Shown here in pieces: positions 23,690-32,877 of a stretch of DNA of 44,455 nucleotides. Each line of letters starts with the position of its first letter. Positions within the stretch are counted from its first letter, which is position 1. The stretch comes from a virus. The notes below the pieces were generated by a model. The model ran no database searches. It was not told where the DNA came from and saw only the letters and a program-made list of their open reading frames with translations. A program made the translations under genes and the position numbers. The DNA is taken from IMG/VR virus record IMGVR_UViG_3300008963_000718, positions 1 to 44,455 of that record; one strand, 5' to 3'.

Positions 23690-24848
23690 CTAAAACTCCT
23701 GTATCAATGTGTCCTTTTATTGTGTCCATGTATTTGTCTTTGAATTTGCTTTTTGGTGCACACAATCCACAACCACAAGTACGTTTAGGGCATATAATAG
23801 TAGGCATAGTATTAGATTCAAGTTTTTGTCGTAAATCTTCAATTATTTTTTTACCTTCGCTGATTTTTCCAATTGGTCCTCTTTTTTCGCCAAACAATGC
23901 TTGACAAGTTTGATGATGAAATACTCTATCTGTTTGTTGCTCTAAATGTAGGAAAAACCAATTTACACTGCAATGCCACCCTTTAAATTCTCTCATGTCT
24001 ACAAACGTGCTTTTGCGACTTTTGTCTCCACTGCTTAAACACATTTCTCGACTACCGCAGCAAGGTCTGCCTATGGTCATACCCAGCTTTTTATCCTCTG
24101 TTGTTTTTTCTCCTGCTGCACTGAGAGTTTTTGTAACTTCTTTTTCATTATTTAATTCGGCGTTTTTGTACTTCCAATAATTTTTCATGTAATCAATTTG
24201 CTCATCTGTGTATCTATGAGCAAAATCACTTTTGCTATCAGGTTCTTCACCGATTACCCTTGGAACATATTTTACACCATTTTCATGTAGGAAATCACAA
24301 AGTTCTTTACATTCGTCAAAATAAGCCGCGTGGAACATAACATTAACACTTACACTAAAATCATATTCTGCGCCTTGTTCATGAAACTGCATTATCCGGT
24401 TACGCACCTGTTCTTTGAGTTTTTTACTGCTTTCACTGTGATAACTTACTGTGGCATGACCAAAATTTTCCATTACTGCTTGGCCCATTTTTTCGCTCAT
24501 GGCACCATTGGTAGTAAGCGCAAATCCACATTCCCAACGATGTGCATACTCTTTATGATATTTTTCTTTTAAATACTTTGCAAATGGTATAAAGTTTGGA
24601 TTCACAGTGGGTTCGCCGCCTGTGAATCCTATATTTGCCATTTTACTAGTTCTATATTGCATATAAAGATCAATATATTCATAGAGAAAGTCAGTATTAG
24701 CTTTTAATTCTTCTAAAGTTGCATGTCTACTAAAGTTGTCATGTCTGTGTGCAGGACAATAACTGCAATCATAATTGCATCTTCTTCCTGTATCCCATGT
24801 TACTTGAAATACTCCTCCAGTTAAAAGGTCTATAGTGTCAAAACTCAT
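23673..24848 (-). CDS. Radical SAM protein with Cys-rich C-terminus
   Basis: 391 aa. Cys24, Cys28 and Cys31 (GRRCNYDCSYCPAHR) bind the radical SAM cluster and IGFTGGEPTVNPNF is the SAM motif. The C-terminus has many cysteines: GRPCCGSREMC, FKGWHCSVNW, HHQTCQALFG and CPKRTCGCGLCAPKS. Several auxiliary Fe-S clusters are therefore possible, as in SPASM enzymes. The N-terminus resembles the gene at 20117-21229, and both share an FKGW-x-C segment, so they are paralogues. It overlaps the twitch gene upstream by 4 nt (ATGA) and the SDR gene by 17 nt. The substrate is unknown. Confidence 0.83.
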   Translation of the reverse strand: MSFDTIDLLTGGVFQVTWDTGRRCNYDCSYCPAHRHDNFSRHATLEELKANTDFLYEYIDLYMQYRTSKMANIGFTGGEPTVNPNFIPFAKYLKEKYHKEYAHRWECGFALTTNGAMSEKMGQAVMENFGHATVSYHSESSKKLKEQVRNRIMQFHEQGAEYDFSVSVNVMFHAAYFDECKELCDFLHENGVKYVPRVIGEEPDSKSDFAHRYTDEQIDYMKNYWKYKNAELNNEKEVTKTLSAAGEKTTEDKKLGMTIGRPCCGSREMCLSSGDKSRKSTFVDMREFKGWHCSVNWFFLHLEQQTDRVFHHQTCQALFGEKRGPIGKISEGKKIIEDLRQKLESNTMPTIICPKRTCGCGLCAPKSKFKDKYMDTIKGHIDTGVLDDNNR

Positions 24849-26158
24849 TTAAAATAATCCTTAAATATTGGTTCTACATCAGATATGGATTCGCTTCTTA
24901 TTTCATCAAGCTTTTTAGTGTATTCAATAAATTCATTCCACCACTGATCATAATAAGTTTCGCTGTTCATGTAGTTGCATATACCTTCACTGATTGTTTT
25001 TGCACTAGTAACTATATGATCAGGGTATTTTTTATTTTCTACCCATTTTATAAAATTGTCAAATCTTTGTGTTGCAATTTGTTTTAATTCTTTGGGCAAT
25101 ACTCTGATGTTTAAATGTTCTGGTTTGTGCGCTACGTGATGGGTAATAATTGGTCTTCTGTGAGTTCTATTTATATTTTGGAAATTGCTGCTTTCCAATT
25201 TCCACTGCATAAAATCAGGAATGTGAAATATGTTGTAAACTGTAACTGTTAGAGCTAACCAACTTTGAACATTTTTTGGTAAGGTATCAAGAGTTTTTAA
25301 ATTTTTGTATATTTTATTCCACTTTGCAGGATGACGTTGATATTCCAAAACCTTTTCCATGCCATCTACGCTTGCACCTACTCGTACAGATTTAAATTCT
25401 GTCCACAATGATATCACACGAGGTGGCAAAGTACTCATGTTGGTGTTGTATTCGATTGTGATATTTTTTGCAACATCATTGTCTATACAGCGTTGTAAAA
25501 AATCATAATGACGTTCAATTAACAGAGGTTCGCCGCCAGCAAAATAAACATGTGCAATATTGTGTACATTTTTTTCTAATTGATGCCAAAACTGTTCGTT
25601 ATTTGGCCAATCAAAATCACTAGCACACAATTTACCATTAACTTCTTCTATAGTTACATCACCACTGGTGTCGTTAAAAACATTCGAACCAGTTAATTTA
25701 ATCCAATCTTCGTACCAACTATCACTGTCTGACGGTCCGCACATACGACATTTTAGATTGCAAAAGTTACCAAATCGTAAGTCATAGTATACAACTGGAG
25801 TTTTTTCAGTATCTATTCTACCGTCTTGATCTGTTTGTTGCAGTGCATCTTGTATATTGAATTTCCATTGTGCTTGTTCGTAGCTGCGCCTGCTGTTAAG
25901 TCCTGTTTCTTCTTCTCGCTTGCAGCGCCCACATTCTTCGTTCCATATACCGTTTAACATATTTTTGCGAATATTTTTCATTAATTCGCTGTTGCGAGCT
26001 TCTTGTAAATTATCTTTACCTGCATTATAAGCAGTTCCGTCATGTTTTCGTATAACACCTTTGTTTTGTGTAACATTGGCCTGACAGCATACTCGCAGGT
26101 CTCCGTTGGATCTTGCGGCTTGAAATATCCAAGGAATAGGACAAAAAGTATCAGCCAT
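24845..26158 (-). CDS. Twitch-type radical SAM protein
   Basis: 437 aa. The N-terminus MADTFCPIPWIFQAARSNG has Cys6, then Cys24-Cys25 in LRVCCQA, then C76-x-x-C79, a probable extra Fe-S site. Cys133, Cys137 and Cys140 (NFCNLKCRMCGPSDSD) and FAGGEPLLIERHY mark the radical SAM core. A conserved WYEDW tract follows the core Cys as in its neighbours. The nearest relative in the window appears to be 28284-29681, since both end alike (IFKDYFK / EIFDK) and share PPHLNVKVLPK/PEHLNIRVLPK-type segments. It sits between two PP-loop/radical SAM groups and overlaps the PP-loop gene upstream by 8 nt. Confidence 0.84.
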   Translation of the reverse strand: MADTFCPIPWIFQAARSNGDLRVCCQANVTQNKGVIRKHDGTAYNAGKDNLQEARNSELMKNIRKNMLNGIWNEECGRCKREEETGLNSRRSYEQAQWKFNIQDALQQTDQDGRIDTEKTPVVYYDLRFGNFCNLKCRMCGPSDSDSWYEDWIKLTGSNVFNDTSGDVTIEEVNGKLCASDFDWPNNEQFWHQLEKNVHNIAHVYFAGGEPLLIERHYDFLQRCIDNDVAKNITIEYNTNMSTLPPRVISLWTEFKSVRVGASVDGMEKVLEYQRHPAKWNKIYKNLKTLDTLPKNVQSWLALTVTVYNIFHIPDFMQWKLESSNFQNINRTHRRPIITHHVAHKPEHLNIRVLPKELKQIATQRFDNFIKWVENKKYPDHIVTSAKTISEGICNYMNSETYYDQWWNEFIEYTKKLDEIRSESISDVEPIFKDYFK

Positions 26159-26975
26159 TTTTTATCTCCGTAATTATTTCAGTGACACGAGAATCTGCCC
26201 ATTCTCTTTCGTTACACCACCAACACTGTTTACATTCAGGAATATGCATTCCTTCTTTATAATCTGTAAAATCAGAACATGCTTGTTTTATCACATCATG
26301 ATGATTTATATCACCTTCGCAACTGCGTGTTAAATGATATAAATCTAATATATTATGCAGATGATATTGAGCTACTATCCAATCTTTTTTAACAAATCTA
26401 AATGGATGAGCAAAAACTGTTTCAGTATTTCGATTATAAAACCATAAATCTGAAATATTTCCATCTTTTGCATCGCCATCTCTGTTTTTCATGCGATCAT
26501 CTCTGCTATCGTCTGGATTTTTACTAGTAGCATTGAATACTGCATCAAAATTGTAATTCCATGCTGCAAATTTATTAAAACTTCCAACTATGATCTGGTC
26601 GCCGCTACGACCATTTAAAATTGGTCCGGCAACACCATGTTCGATTTCAGGAGGAATATAAGTAGTATGTCTATTTTCGATAATATTTGGATACATATTT
26701 TTAAGGAAATTATAAACTTGTATACTAATATAACCTTGCCAAGGACGAGTAGTCCAACAACGCTGATAAGTGATAACATCAATTTTAGTCTTTAAAGAGT
26801 TTTCGTTTATAATTTTACATAAAAGAAAAGTCAATAATGCGCTATCTGCGCCGCCGCTGAGATTTACACCAATACGCTGCCAATTTTTGTCAAAGGGTAT
26901 CAAAAGATGACTAACTTTTGTAAATAATATATCATCGTTTAATTTTTCATATAATTGGTTATTATCTTTATACAT
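26151..26975 (-). CDS. QueC-like PP-loop ATPase (second copy)
   Basis: 274 aa. SGGADS at 40-45 (IGVNLSGGADSALLTF) is the PP-loop. The tail LTRSCEGDINHHD then IPECKQCWWCNEREWADS has the same RSC plus CxxCWWC zinc pattern as the 21278-21979 copy, so they are paralogues. The middle is longer and contains Trp- and Arg-rich stretches (YQRCWTTRPWQGYISIQVY, RDDRMKNRDGDAKDG) not seen in the other copy. Both copies sit next to twitch radical SAM genes, and here it overlaps one on each side by 8 nt. Acting after or before the radical SAM step on the same substrate is a reasonable inference. Confidence 0.76.
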   Translation of the reverse strand: MYKDNNQLYEKLNDDILFTKVSHLLIPFDKNWQRIGVNLSGGADSALLTFLLCKIINENSLKTKIDVITYQRCWTTRPWQGYISIQVYNFLKNMYPNIIENRHTTYIPPEIEHGVAGPILNGRSGDQIIVGSFNKFAAWNYNFDAVFNATSKNPDDSRDDRMKNRDGDAKDGNISDLWFYNRNTETVFAHPFRFVKKDWIVAQYHLHNILDLYHLTRSCEGDINHHDVIKQACSDFTDYKEGMHIPECKQCWWCNEREWADSRVTEIITEIKNG

Positions 26976-28287
26976 TCTTTAATACCTTGTTATTCACAAA
27001 TTTAAAAGTGCTTATATAATTATTAAAATCTTGTTTCCAAATTTTGTCACTTTTGCGAACATAAACTTCAAATGCCTTCCAGTGTTGTTCAGCAGCCTGA
27101 TGATTTAATACATATTGCTTTACTTTATCAATGGCATAATGTGCACTGTTAAGATCTTTCCACTCGTGGCTGTTGTAATAATTTCCAATATACGAATGAA
27201 GTTTAGATGATGCAGCAATATTAGCCTTTCTCTGTGATTCTATGTTTTCAACAATTTTATAAGATTTTTCTATTTCATCTAATACAAAATCTTTGTGTTC
27301 TATCATCATTATACTAGGATTTAAATAATCAGGTGTGTAAACTATACTAGTATCTATACCATCGGAATCTAATTTTAAAAATCCATCTATTATATCAGTA
27401 AACTCCATTAGTTGATAAACACCAGTTGTACAAACTAAAACAATATCACTGGTTTTATTAACCTGCCTATATTTTTCTATGTTGTTTTTTAGTTTATTCC
27501 AATTGCCTTGTCTAAAATAAGGATAAATTTTTGGGCCACCGTCGATGCTAATCATAATTTGAACACTATTAAAATTTTCAAGTAACTTTCCAAGTTTATT
27601 TGCATCAAAATCAGCGTTAAAATTAGTATGAAACATTATTTTCATATTTTTTACATTAGGATGTTCTGTAAGTTTTTCCAAAGTAGGCAAAAACTGCTTT
27701 TGATATAATACTTCGCCGCCGGCGAAATCAACTCTTTCTAAATTAGGAAAATTTTTGTTAAGATCTTCAACAATTTCCAATGCATGATCTTTGCTGATAC
27801 TCATAGTTAAATCATCATCTGGTGATTTTCTATGCATAGCACCAGTAAGCTGAATTAATTCATGTTCTTTATCTTCGCTATCGCTTTGATAATGCTTTAA
27901 CTTACTCATCCAACCGCTGCTAAAAACCATACTGCAATGCAAGCAAGCCATATTACAACTGTTACTAAAACGTATTTCCGCCGTTTTTAACCCAGCAAAA
28001 TCCACACTGCCGTCTTTGTTATAATATGTTAGATCAGCAGTTTCCTCTTGACGCATGCTGGTTCCGCTGTTATCACGTTCAACAAATTCACACATATCAC
28101 AACCTTTTGGCCAGATACCGTTCATAAGGTCTTTGCGATGTTTTTTAAAATTTTCGTTATTAAAAAATTTACTCGGAAGATGTTCATTATCTAATATTGT
28201 TAATTGATCGCTTTGTTGCGGACAACTAGTAGCAAATCCGTTTTTAAAATTAATTCCTCCTAATGCATAATAACAAGGCAAACTCAT
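26968..28287 (-). CDS. Twitch-type radical SAM protein (GGEV variant)
   Basis: 439 aa. Cys5 and Cys22, then C63-x-x-C66 (KGCDMCEFVERDNSGTSMR), precede the core Cys111, Cys115 and Cys118 (NSCNMACLHCSM). The SAM motif reads DFAGGEVLYQKQ, with Val in place of the usual Pro. The NSGTSMR segment is shared with 22006-23142 (ASGTSMR), so the two are close. The single Cys at 22 replaces the CC pair of its relatives. It overlaps its neighbours by 8 and 4 nt. The substrate is unknown. Confidence 0.82.
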   Translation of the reverse strand: MSLPCYYALGGINFKNGFATSCPQQSDQLTILDNEHLPSKFFNNENFKKHRKDLMNGIWPKGCDMCEFVERDNSGTSMRQEETADLTYYNKDGSVDFAGLKTAEIRFSNSCNMACLHCSMVFSSGWMSKLKHYQSDSEDKEHELIQLTGAMHRKSPDDDLTMSISKDHALEIVEDLNKNFPNLERVDFAGGEVLYQKQFLPTLEKLTEHPNVKNMKIMFHTNFNADFDANKLGKLLENFNSVQIMISIDGGPKIYPYFRQGNWNKLKNNIEKYRQVNKTSDIVLVCTTGVYQLMEFTDIIDGFLKLDSDGIDTSIVYTPDYLNPSIMMIEHKDFVLDEIEKSYKIVENIESQRKANIAASSKLHSYIGNYYNSHEWKDLNSAHYAIDKVKQYVLNHQAAEQHWKAFEVYVRKSDKIWKQDFNNYISTFKFVNNKVLKNV

Positions 28288-29681
28288 TTATCAAAAATCT
28301 CCTTCATTTCAGGAAATACATTTTTCCAGTTTTGCTTGCGTTGATTATCGCATACTCGCAGGAATTCCTCCATTTCAGGAAGACGACGGCTCCAATCTTC
28401 ACTTTCCATAAAATTTAGCATTCCTTCTAAACGTTTAAGGCCATACGGAGCATTTTCCCACATAGATTGTGTTACTTTACCTTTGTGCCAACTAGGAACA
28501 CCTAACTCCCAATTTTCCTTCCACCAAGGATAAAAATCTTCGTATTTTTTTCGTACTTCCTCTTTAAACCATTTGGGTAGTACTTTTACATTGAGATGAG
28601 GTGGATGGTATACAAAATGATAATTAATTCCACCAGCGCCAAAAGGCCACATATTAATTTTACGAAATCCTTGATTTAATTTCCATCGTATAAAGTCAGG
28701 TATATAATAGATGTTAAGTGCTTGTACTGCACAAGCTACAGTTACTTCTACATTATCACTGGTTTGATTATCTAATATATGAAATACTTCCTGTGTACGA
28801 TTCCAATTACTTGGATAACGTATATAATCATTCATTTCATGTATACTGTCAACACTGTAATGAAATCTTACAAGTTTAAATTCTTTCCAAAGATCAAATA
28901 AATCGTCACGCCATTCAACGCCGTTGCTGTTATATCGAAGTTCTAGATTCTTAGCATATCCCATTTTAATAGCGTGTTCAAGTATTTCATAATGTTCGTC
29001 AATAATAAGACTTTCGCCCCCGGCAAAGTATATCTGTTGCATACTTTCCATTTGTTCGTAGAATTGTTTCCAGAATGTAGGATTTTGTTTGTGCCAGTTA
29101 TAACTGCTGCCATTGACACTGCCTTTGTCTTCCCATTGCATGGTTTCTTTGAGACTGGCATTTTCTACCGCAGGAAACATTGCCTTCCAATCCTTAACCC
29201 AGCCGCTGCTGTCATGCGGAGAACACATAACACAAGCCAATTGACATTTAGTGCCGAAACGCAAATCAATGTATGCTAATTGTGGTGGCACGGAGCCATC
29301 TTCGTCTGTATTTGCAATTAATTCATCAACATTGGTACGCTGGCTCCAATATGCTGTTTCCCACATACGCTTGCTGTTATGGCCTGCTGCTTCTTCTTTG
29401 AAGCACTTAAGACAGCTTGGAGGTTTTTCACCATTGAGCATTTGTTTACGAACATTTCTCATATATTCGCTGTTCCATGCAGTTTCAAAATCTGTTACAT
29501 TTAGGTTGTTAGGTTTTCCATCGTCTGTTTTTAAGATTCCTACTTGTCCGCCATGTTCTTTGTCATTTGTAGGGCCAACACTGCTGGCATTGGCAGTGCA
29601 ACAGACTCTCATACTACCATCGGGTCTAGTGGATAAATGAACCCAAGGTAATATACAAAATGTATCACTAATATTGCTCAT
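28284..29681 (-). CDS. Twitch-type radical SAM protein (GGES variant)
   Basis: 465 aa, the second longest of the ten radical SAM enzymes. N-terminal MSNISDTFCILPWVHLSTRP has Cys9, with CC at 27-28 and C90-x-x-C93. Cys146, Cys150 and Cys153 (TKCQLACVMCSPHDSSGW) form the core cluster and YFAGGESLIIDEHY the SAM motif (Ser for Pro). The C-terminal 150 residues are rich in Trp (KEEVRKKYEDFYPWWKENW) and have few cysteines. It overlaps the downstream gene by 4 nt (ATGA) and follows the preceding one after 11 nt. Function unknown. Confidence 0.83.
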   Translation of the reverse strand: MSNISDTFCILPWVHLSTRPDGSMRVCCTANASSVGPTNDKEHGGQVGILKTDDGKPNNLNVTDFETAWNSEYMRNVRKQMLNGEKPPSCLKCFKEEAAGHNSKRMWETAYWSQRTNVDELIANTDEDGSVPPQLAYIDLRFGTKCQLACVMCSPHDSSGWVKDWKAMFPAVENASLKETMQWEDKGSVNGSSYNWHKQNPTFWKQFYEQMESMQQIYFAGGESLIIDEHYEILEHAIKMGYAKNLELRYNSNGVEWRDDLFDLWKEFKLVRFHYSVDSIHEMNDYIRYPSNWNRTQEVFHILDNQTSDNVEVTVACAVQALNIYYIPDFIRWKLNQGFRKINMWPFGAGGINYHFVYHPPHLNVKVLPKWFKEEVRKKYEDFYPWWKENWELGVPSWHKGKVTQSMWENAPYGLKRLEGMLNFMESEDWSRRLPEMEEFLRVCDNQRKQNWKNVFPEMKEIFDK

Positions 29682-29692
29682 GCTGTACTTAT

Positions 29693-30754
29693 CTACTTGT
29701 TTATATAATTTATCTCATTATGATATGCTTTGTGTGCTGCACAGGTTTTTATACATCTATTAAAATGTAAAGCGTGATCAGGATCCCAGCTAGCTTCTAA
29801 TAATTCTTCATACCACGGATGTTTTTGAATTTTTTCTACTGAATGGTATCTAAGACTGTTCCAATTTGGTTCAAAAACTTGTAATTTTTCAACAATACCT
29901 TCTTTGTTTTTAAAGGCACTGTCCCAAAGAAAACAACATGGCCACATTGTTAAATCACTGGCTATAAAAATTTCACCTTCGTGAACATATTTGCAAACAA
30001 TGCTGTCAATTATTGCTTTTTTTTGTTTGTTGTCTGTATTATTTTTGTAATTTTTTATGAATTTATCAAGTTCTTTTACTGCTTCAAGTTTGCTATGCTG
30101 TTTGTTGCCTGTTGTGGTAATTTTTTTAGTTTCTTTTACTATTTTTTTATTTTCTTTACGCTGTAATTGTGCTATCCAAGTATGATAACTGTTCCTCATA
30201 CCTGTTCTTGTAGCAAAATGAAACCCTAATTGATCTGCATGCGATTTTGCAGCTTCTAATTCATGTTCGTTGTGATCGAACACTATGTAAATCCATGTAG
30301 CGTGTTCTTTAGGAGCAGCACTAGCATATGCTGCAATATTTCTTTCGATTATTTTAAACTTTGTGTTAACTCTATAAATATGATTGGTTTCTTTATGACC
30401 GTCTATACAAAAATGAACATGTACTAGACCTGGATAAGCAGCAGCTATTTGACCTAAACTCATCCACCAATCCGCTGTGTTATATCCACCATTGGTGCTT
30501 ATTTCACAATATCCGCCGTGGTATACTAACCACTCTATCATTTTTAAACAATCAGGATTAACTATCGGATCACCTAATACACCGCAAAATTTAAATTCTA
30601 CACCAGTATAATCACCTGCAGGAAATATGCGCTTTAGATCTTCAATTGTAAAACTGTTTATTTGTAGTAAATCTTTATTTAAAGTTCTAGCACAACCTGG
30701 ACATGCTGCATTACAATCACTGGTTATTTCTAATTCTACTTTTTTTATTCTCAT
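29693..30754 (-). CDS. Radical SAM/SPASM-like protein with LGDP motif
   Basis: 353 aa. Cys14, Cys18 and Cys21 (TSDCNAACPGCARTLNKD) bind the cluster very near the N-terminus. The expected GGEP is replaced by KFCGVLGDPIVNP. The C-terminus (IASDLTMWPCCFLW, then NRCIKTCAAHKAY) carries cysteines for a likely auxiliary cluster. It is a paralogue of the next upstream gene, sharing the FCGVLGDPIV/MCGNLGDPIV stretch, CxxxCPxC core and a WIYIVFDHNEHELEAA/FLIFDHNQHQVEEA region. They overlap by 4 nt. A heterodimer or sequential steps are possible. The substrate is unknown. Confidence 0.8.
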   Translation of the reverse strand: MRIKKVELEITSDCNAACPGCARTLNKDLLQINSFTIEDLKRIFPAGDYTGVEFKFCGVLGDPIVNPDCLKMIEWLVYHGGYCEISTNGGYNTADWWMSLGQIAAAYPGLVHVHFCIDGHKETNHIYRVNTKFKIIERNIAAYASAAPKEHATWIYIVFDHNEHELEAAKSHADQLGFHFATRTGMRNSYHTWIAQLQRKENKKIVKETKKITTTGNKQHSKLEAVKELDKFIKNYKNNTDNKQKKAIIDSIVCKYVHEGEIFIASDLTMWPCCFLWDSAFKNKEGIVEKLQVFEPNWNSLRYHSVEKIQKHPWYEELLEASWDPDHALHFNRCIKTCAAHKAYHNEINYINK

Positions 30755-31830
30755 TTAAATTGTGCTCCAAAAGGATCAAATTCTACACCACACTTCATCG
30801 AACACACTTTTAATTTTCCGTTAGAGCAACTGGACTTGGACCAACTGCGTTCTATTTCGTCAAAAATACCAGTGTCAAACACAGCTTTTAATCCTACTTT
30901 TTTTGCATTAATAGCATCTTTTCCGCCTGCATCATCTATAAATTTCCATATTTGTTCTACTCTAGGATCTTTATGCCACCATTTGTACATACGGCCAGCA
31001 GTCCAACAACACGGCATTGCTAATCCTTCAGCAGTAATAAACAAATTGCCTTCATCTTTGACTTTGCATTTTATTTCTACTTGGTCATAATAGGCATCTA
31101 TGCTGCCGTGTTTGTTTGTTAATTTATCATATTTTTGTATTGCAGAATTTTGATATTTAACATCTGGCTTTTTTATTTCAACTGTTTTTTCGCCTTTGCG
31201 ATTTACAGCTTGATGACTCTCTTTCTTTTCACTGTTAGCTGTAACAAACCTGCCGGTTTTTTTAGAAATAAACTTTTCAAACCCCCAGGCTTTACTGAGT
31301 GCTTCAGCTTCTTCTACTTGATGCTGATTGTGATCAAATATAAGAAAGTCCCAGCGTGCTCTGCCACCAGCAGAAATAAAAGCATGCATACTGCGCTCTA
31401 CTGAACTCCAATTTACACCTTGTCTATAAATATGGTTGGTATCTTCTAATCCATCAACACTGAAAATAACTGCACCCATGCGTCCAAAAACTTTGGCTAA
31501 TTCTTTCCACCATTCTGCATCTCTTGCACCTGCATTGGTGTTCATACTAAGCCACATGTTTGGGTTATGTTCTCTAAAATAGCGGAATATTTCTAATGTA
31601 TCTCGTGCAACAATTGGATCACCTAAATTTCCACACATATACATGGTATTTAATTGTGCTATAAATTTTGGTTCAAATATACGCTTAGCATCACTGAGCG
31701 TAATTTCACTTAAATCGATGTGGGGATTTACTGCGCCTCCATTTTGATTTCTGTCACACATAGGACAGTTAGCCTGACAATTTTGTGTGTTTTCTAAATG
31801 TATGGTTTTTATATCTTCATATCTATACAT
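30751..31830 (-). CDS. Radical SAM/SPASM-like protein with LGDP motif (paralogue)
   Basis: 359 aa. The radical SAM motif is Cys18, Cys22 and Cys25 (TQNCQANCPMCDRNQ), and the usual GGEP position reads MCGNLGDPIVARD. The C-terminus has AMPCCWTAGRMYKWW and KSSCSNGKLKVCSMKCG, matching an auxiliary-cluster or SPASM-like region. It is the tandem paralogue of 29693-30754 and is encoded first of the two. It starts 1 nt after the stop of the 74-aa gene upstream (TAATG), so that small protein is made in close ratio with it. The 74-aa protein could be a partner or substrate. Confidence 0.8.
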   Translation of the reverse strand: MYRYEDIKTIHLENTQNCQANCPMCDRNQNGGAVNPHIDLSEITLSDAKRIFEPKFIAQLNTMYMCGNLGDPIVARDTLEIFRYFREHNPNMWLSMNTNAGARDAEWWKELAKVFGRMGAVIFSVDGLEDTNHIYRQGVNWSSVERSMHAFISAGGRARWDFLIFDHNQHQVEEAEALSKAWGFEKFISKKTGRFVTANSEKKESHQAVNRKGEKTVEIKKPDVKYQNSAIQKYDKLTNKHGSIDAYYDQVEIKCKVKDEGNLFITAEGLAMPCCWTAGRMYKWWHKDPRVEQIWKFIDDAGGKDAINAKKVGLKAVFDTGIFDEIERSWSKSSCSNGKLKVCSMKCGVEFDPFGAQFK

Positions 31831-32054
31831 TAATTATCCATAATAAGTTTAACATCTTTTCCTGGTCCAGTTTTACTAGGCAAATCACCATATTGTTCCA
31901 CATACCAATTTATAACAGCTTTATACCAGTTTTGACTATTGTGATGCGCTAGTTTGTTAAACTGCCAAATATTATTGTTTGTTGCTTGCATAGTACTCAA
32001 TGCCCGAGCACTTTCCAGTTGTAATTGTCTAAGAGTTAAATTATCGATATCCAA
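31830..32054 (-). CDS. Small protein adjacent to radical SAM genes, unknown
   Basis: 74 aa from a TTG at 32054 that overlaps the methyltransferase-like stop. GAGG lies 10 nt upstream, and no ATG is available until codon 22. The first 45 residues are predicted helical (LTLRQLQLESARALSTMQAT), and the tail is LPSKTGPGKDVKLIMDN. There are no cysteines. Its position, coupled (TAATG) to two radical SAM genes, would suit a peptide substrate or an accessory subunit, but no leader/core or cleavage motif is visible. I do not recognise it. Confidence 0.5.
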   Translation of the reverse strand: MDIDNLTLRQLQLESARALSTMQATNNNIWQFNKLAHHNSQNWYKAVINWYVEQYGDLPSKTGPGKDVKLIMDN

Positions 32055-32877
32055 TTCTCATAAACCTCTTGTATTTACTTAATTGCAGTGCACCACTGAA
32101 AAGTTCTTGTGTCATCGGAGTTTTTTCGGAAAAATCTTCTAACGTTGAACTGCAATTTACATGTTCCTTGATGTCAAAATAATCGTTGGTCTGCATAATC
32201 ACTAATGTGTCGGATGGTATTTTTTCATACCAATCTTTAAAATTATCAATGTGTTCACAGCTGGTATTAATCACTGTGTTTGGAGTATCATACAATGTTT
32301 CAGTTGTACCATCTTTTTTTAATACATCGTAAATGTGTTCTTCAAATCTTATCTCGTGTATATCTTGAACAACCGGTTTAAATTTCCAATTATCAATTAC
32401 CCAAGGTTTATTAAAAATTTCAGCTATTTTTGCTGTGCTTGGATCAATATCAAAACTGCGAATTTTTTCTACTGATAAACCTGATTCAAAAATCATAGTA
32501 GCTAGCGCGCCATACCAGCCAGCACAAAGAAACACAGTGCCCAAGTTTAAATTTAATTTTTTCAGTTCATCAACTAGCCATAATTTACTTTGTAATTGCC
32601 CCCTACTAAAACAGTCTTGGTCAAAATCTATATTTTGTTCGTGCAGAGACTTTAATGTATACACAAAATTGGTGTCTACATATTGATTTAAAAGTCTCCA
32701 CAAACTGTATGTATTATCATACATTACTAATTTTCGTATATCTTCTTTGTTTTCCGTGGTTACTAATCTAAGTATACTGTGTATATCTCTATCAATATAT
32801 GCTCGTCGAAGATCTTCCAAAGAGTCATTTTGCGGATATAATAATTCAAATCTGTCTAATAGTTTAAATATTTCCAT
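32041..32877 (-). CDS. Class I methyltransferase-like protein
   Basis: 278 aa from the ATG at 32877, chosen because AAGGA lies 8 nt upstream. A TTG eight codons earlier is open but has no good site. Residues GTVFLCAGWYGALATMIFESG form a SAM-binding-like strand and loop, IRSFDIDPSTAKIAE the acidic second strand, and VINTSCEHIDNFKDWY a motif IV-type strand. The first 110 residues are helical and not part of the methyltransferase core. The Gly-rich loop is atypical (CAGWYG rather than DxGxG), so activity is not certain. It overlaps the glycosyltransferase-like gene by 14 nt and the small gene by 14 nt. Confidence 0.6.
   Translation of the reverse strand: MEIFKLLDRFELLYPQNDSLEDLRRAYIDRDIHSILRLVTTENKEDIRKLVMYDNTYSLWRLLNQYVDTNFVYTLKSLHEQNIDFDQDCFSRGQLQSKLWLVDELKKLNLNLGTVFLCAGWYGALATMIFESGLSVEKIRSFDIDPSTAKIAEIFNKPWVIDNWKFKPVVQDIHEIRFEEHIYDVLKKDGTTETLYDTPNTVINTSCEHIDNFKDWYEKIPSDTLVIMQTNDYFDIKEHVNCSSTLEDFSEKTPMTQELFSGALQLSKYKRFMRIGYR

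Noticed and set aside
21278-26975. Complete queuosine/archaeosine pathway
   Set aside because: Only QueC-like genes are visible. QueD, QueE, FolE and TGT-like proteins were not recognised, so a full pathway is not supported.
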